Source: Coprinus comatus (Eukaryota > Basidiomycota > Agaricomycetes > Agaricales > Agaricaceae). From it: a stretch of 64,000 nucleotides of DNA. The notes below the pieces were generated by a model. The model saw only the letters and a list, made by a program, of their open reading frames with translations. It made no database searches and had not been told where the DNA came from. Positions 62,074 through 64,000 of this stretch are shown here, piece after piece. A program made the translations under genes and the position numbers. How positions within the stretch are numbered: position 1 is the first letter of the stretch; each line of letters opens with the position of its first letter. The stretch spans positions 62,001 through 126,000 of the forward strand of contig JAWPGT010000061.1 of the NCBI GenBank assembly GCA_034638255.1, read 5' to 3'.

Positions 62074-64000
62074 TGTTTCAAGTCTTGGAGATGAGAGGAA
62101 CTCGGCTTATATCTTATCCTCTACAACTGAATGCCTTTTGTACTTCTCTTGAAACCAGACCTGAGTGAGAACTCTCTCGGAAAAGAAAGGCACATGTGGG
62201 TATCATCAAAATGAATTCGAAACCAAGAGTAGTAGCACATGGATGGCGGGAACACACCTTGTGTGCGCAAGCATACACCAATGTAGGTGGTTCTTTGGTT
62301 AACACAGACAAAATTAGGCGGCCGTTCATTCTCCGTTTGTTCATTCAATGTAATCCCCGAGCAGTGATATAATGCTACATCTTGCGCTTGGTCTGCTAAT
62401 AGATATGCAGCGAAGGTTATTCCGGAGCCATTAAAAAGTGGTTTCTTCTAAGCGGAGTTTCGGGTGGTATAGCATTCCTATACATAATACCATTGTATAC
62501 TTGATAAGATATGCTAATCAGTTGTTGAAAGACTAGTATCGATACCTTCTCCACAGAGATACACTACAAAAGCGTAGCCATACCGAGGCGAGTGATTGAA
62601 GTGACACAAGGTACCAAATGCCCAAAGGAGGCGAAGTGAGATGAAACGCTGGGAAGCACAGTAGTACATATGGTAAGAAACACAATCGAGTCATCCTTGT
62701 GGTCTTTGTTTGTGAAATCTATAATAGCCTTCATTGACAGAGAGACTGACCAGGCGGATACTGGTCTTCTGCCGAGAAAAGACGATAACTGGTCATCGAT
62801 TTTTGGATCCCGCAATTGAGTTTGCCGCCATGTGACCAACATCGTGGATTCCGGAATTGATCCCACTTGTAGCAAGCATGGGATACGAATTGGCTGGCGT
62901 CGCAACCGTCAATTCTAAAATATGTAGTCACTTAAAGGCGTAGACTTCGGGCTCCGCAGAATGAATGCACAAAGATCCTAAGAGCTTCTTCGTTTCATAA
63001 GGATTTCGACTCCTGTCCCTGAGACAAGCGAAATAATAGCATCCATCACAATCAGATCACAGTTAGACAAAAAAACGCTTGTGTCGAAGTTGAAGAAAGC
63101 CAGTAATGATGAAGAGACAGAACGTGATGAAGCACAACAGCAGCATAGTATACATCCCACCCAGAGCGGAGATCAGCTAGATTAGGAGTTTCGATTTTTG
63201 AGTCCGGCTATTGGTTCTTCCGTAGACAGAGGCCTTAGGCTCATCGGTTGGAGGATTAAGAGTTGTTGTTAGAAGGATCATGGATAACTGGTATGTACGC
63301 TTGTTGATCCTCTGACTCTACCTGAGTTCACAGCACCCTCCCAGTGCCTCGCTTCCATCGTACATAAATATCAACCGGGCCTTCTGCACCATACGATCAC
63401 TTGAAATAACCTTGGGGAACTGAGTTGCACGCCAAATACCCGAAAGCATATCATATATTCTACTTCTTCACCCAAGCGCGGCAGTATACATATAGTTCAC
63501 CGCGCCCAGCCTGAACATATATGTTTATGACGTGTTGCTCGTCGTACATGTGGGGGCCATCATATACATGGTACTCACTCCGCCCTAAATTCGACATCGC
63601 CGTGGAACCCGACGTCAAGGTTTTTGTTTCTATATACCGCCTTGCTTATCGATAAATTTTAGGTCTAGAGGACACTCGTTACCCCGGTCGGCTGCTACTT
63701 TTTTGAATGAAGGGTGTCCAAAGTGTAAATTCCAACGAGTAATAGTTCACAGATTTCTTAATCGTGACCATGTTCTAACGCGTACATACTGATATTTGCC
63801 TTCACAACACCAAGTCTCAAGGCCCTAATACACCTCCAACTCGCACATGTCTGGCATCTCCTATAACAACTCCTCAGATCGTCATTGTTCGTCATTCTCA
63901 AATGGAGCCGCTGCTGTTTTTCTCCTTTACTTGTGCGTCCGACCATCGCTCCAACGGAAGTTGCGCGGAACTTCAGTCCTAGACGTAATGGTTTACAAGA
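62074..64000. other. Region with no recognisable gene
   Basis: Only short open frames are present, the longest on the minus strand at 62564-62905 (113 codons). They show no familiar motif, and their overlapping frames suggest chance. The first 250 bp are the likely chitinase promoter. The rest could hold a short multi-exon gene of unknown type, but I cannot support one. Confidence 0.5.

Noticed and set aside
62564..62931. Overlapping minus-strand frames of 66-113 codons as a possible gene
   Set aside because: There is no recognisable motif, no convincing splice pattern and no support from neighbouring context.

Overview
This window reads as nuclear DNA of an agaricomycete (mushroom-forming basidiomycete). 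The genes are densely interrupted by introns of about 45-65 nt with GT-AG ends and CTAAY-like branch points. The proteins look fungal (clade-3 catalases, Ppo-type fatty-acid dioxygenase, Ypk1/Gad8 kinase, P5A ATPase, GH18 chitinase with CBM5/12). The left end carries a Plavaka-type DNA transposon, a superfamily I know mainly from Agaricomycetes. Species cannot be named from the sequence alone.

Left 18.1 kb: nested transposable elements. At 1-8622 lies a decayed Ty3/gypsy chromovirus (retropepsin, RT, RNase H, integrase, chromodomain). It is broken by a 1.4 kb composite insertion, followed by an unusual CCHC zinc-knuckle reading frame downstream of pol, and then a 3' LTR split by a solo LTR. 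At 8796-17558 is a four-level nest with exact junctions: a Tc1/mariner element is interrupted by a solo LTR (family A). That LTR is interrupted by a 6.47 kb Plavaka transposon. The Plavaka transposase gene is in turn interrupted by a second solo LTR (family B). The Plavaka element carries a divergently transcribed, apparently intact accessory gene with an RS-rich region and a DUF6532-like domain. LTR and inverted-repeat-element relics fill 17838-18130.

Right 46 kb: housekeeping and metabolic genes, mostly intact. In order: P5A-ATPase Spf1 (-), ribosomal protein eL38 (+), site-2 protease (-), tetraspan membrane protein (-), DUF985 cupin (+), SNARE Ykt6 (+), Ppo-type dioxygenase (+), class II myosin heavy chain (+), Cid1-like nucleotidyltransferase (+), Ypk1/Gad8 AGC kinase (+), MARVEL-like membrane protein (-), intron-containing tRNA-Gly(GCC) (-), RBM18-like RRM protein (+), ribosomal protein uL14 (-), a tandem pair of catalases (+, the second frameshifted and with a 1.08 kb transposon in its first intron), exosome helicase Mtr4 (+), and a secreted GH18 chitinase (-). 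The last 1.9 kb has no recognisable gene. Several genes belong to membrane and ER quality-control systems (Spf1, S2P, Ykt6), but they are not obviously a functional cluster.

Most notable: (i) a full-length myosin II whose motor lacks the P-loop and switch I through a clean in-frame deletion; (ii) the four-level transposon nest with base-exact ends; (iii) the Plavaka-borne RS-domain gene; (iv) a start codon split by an intron (AT|G) in SPF1; (v) a Ppo dioxygenase whose P450 half has lost both the ExxR arginine and the haem cysteine; (vi) a zinc-knuckle ORF placed after pol in the gypsy element.
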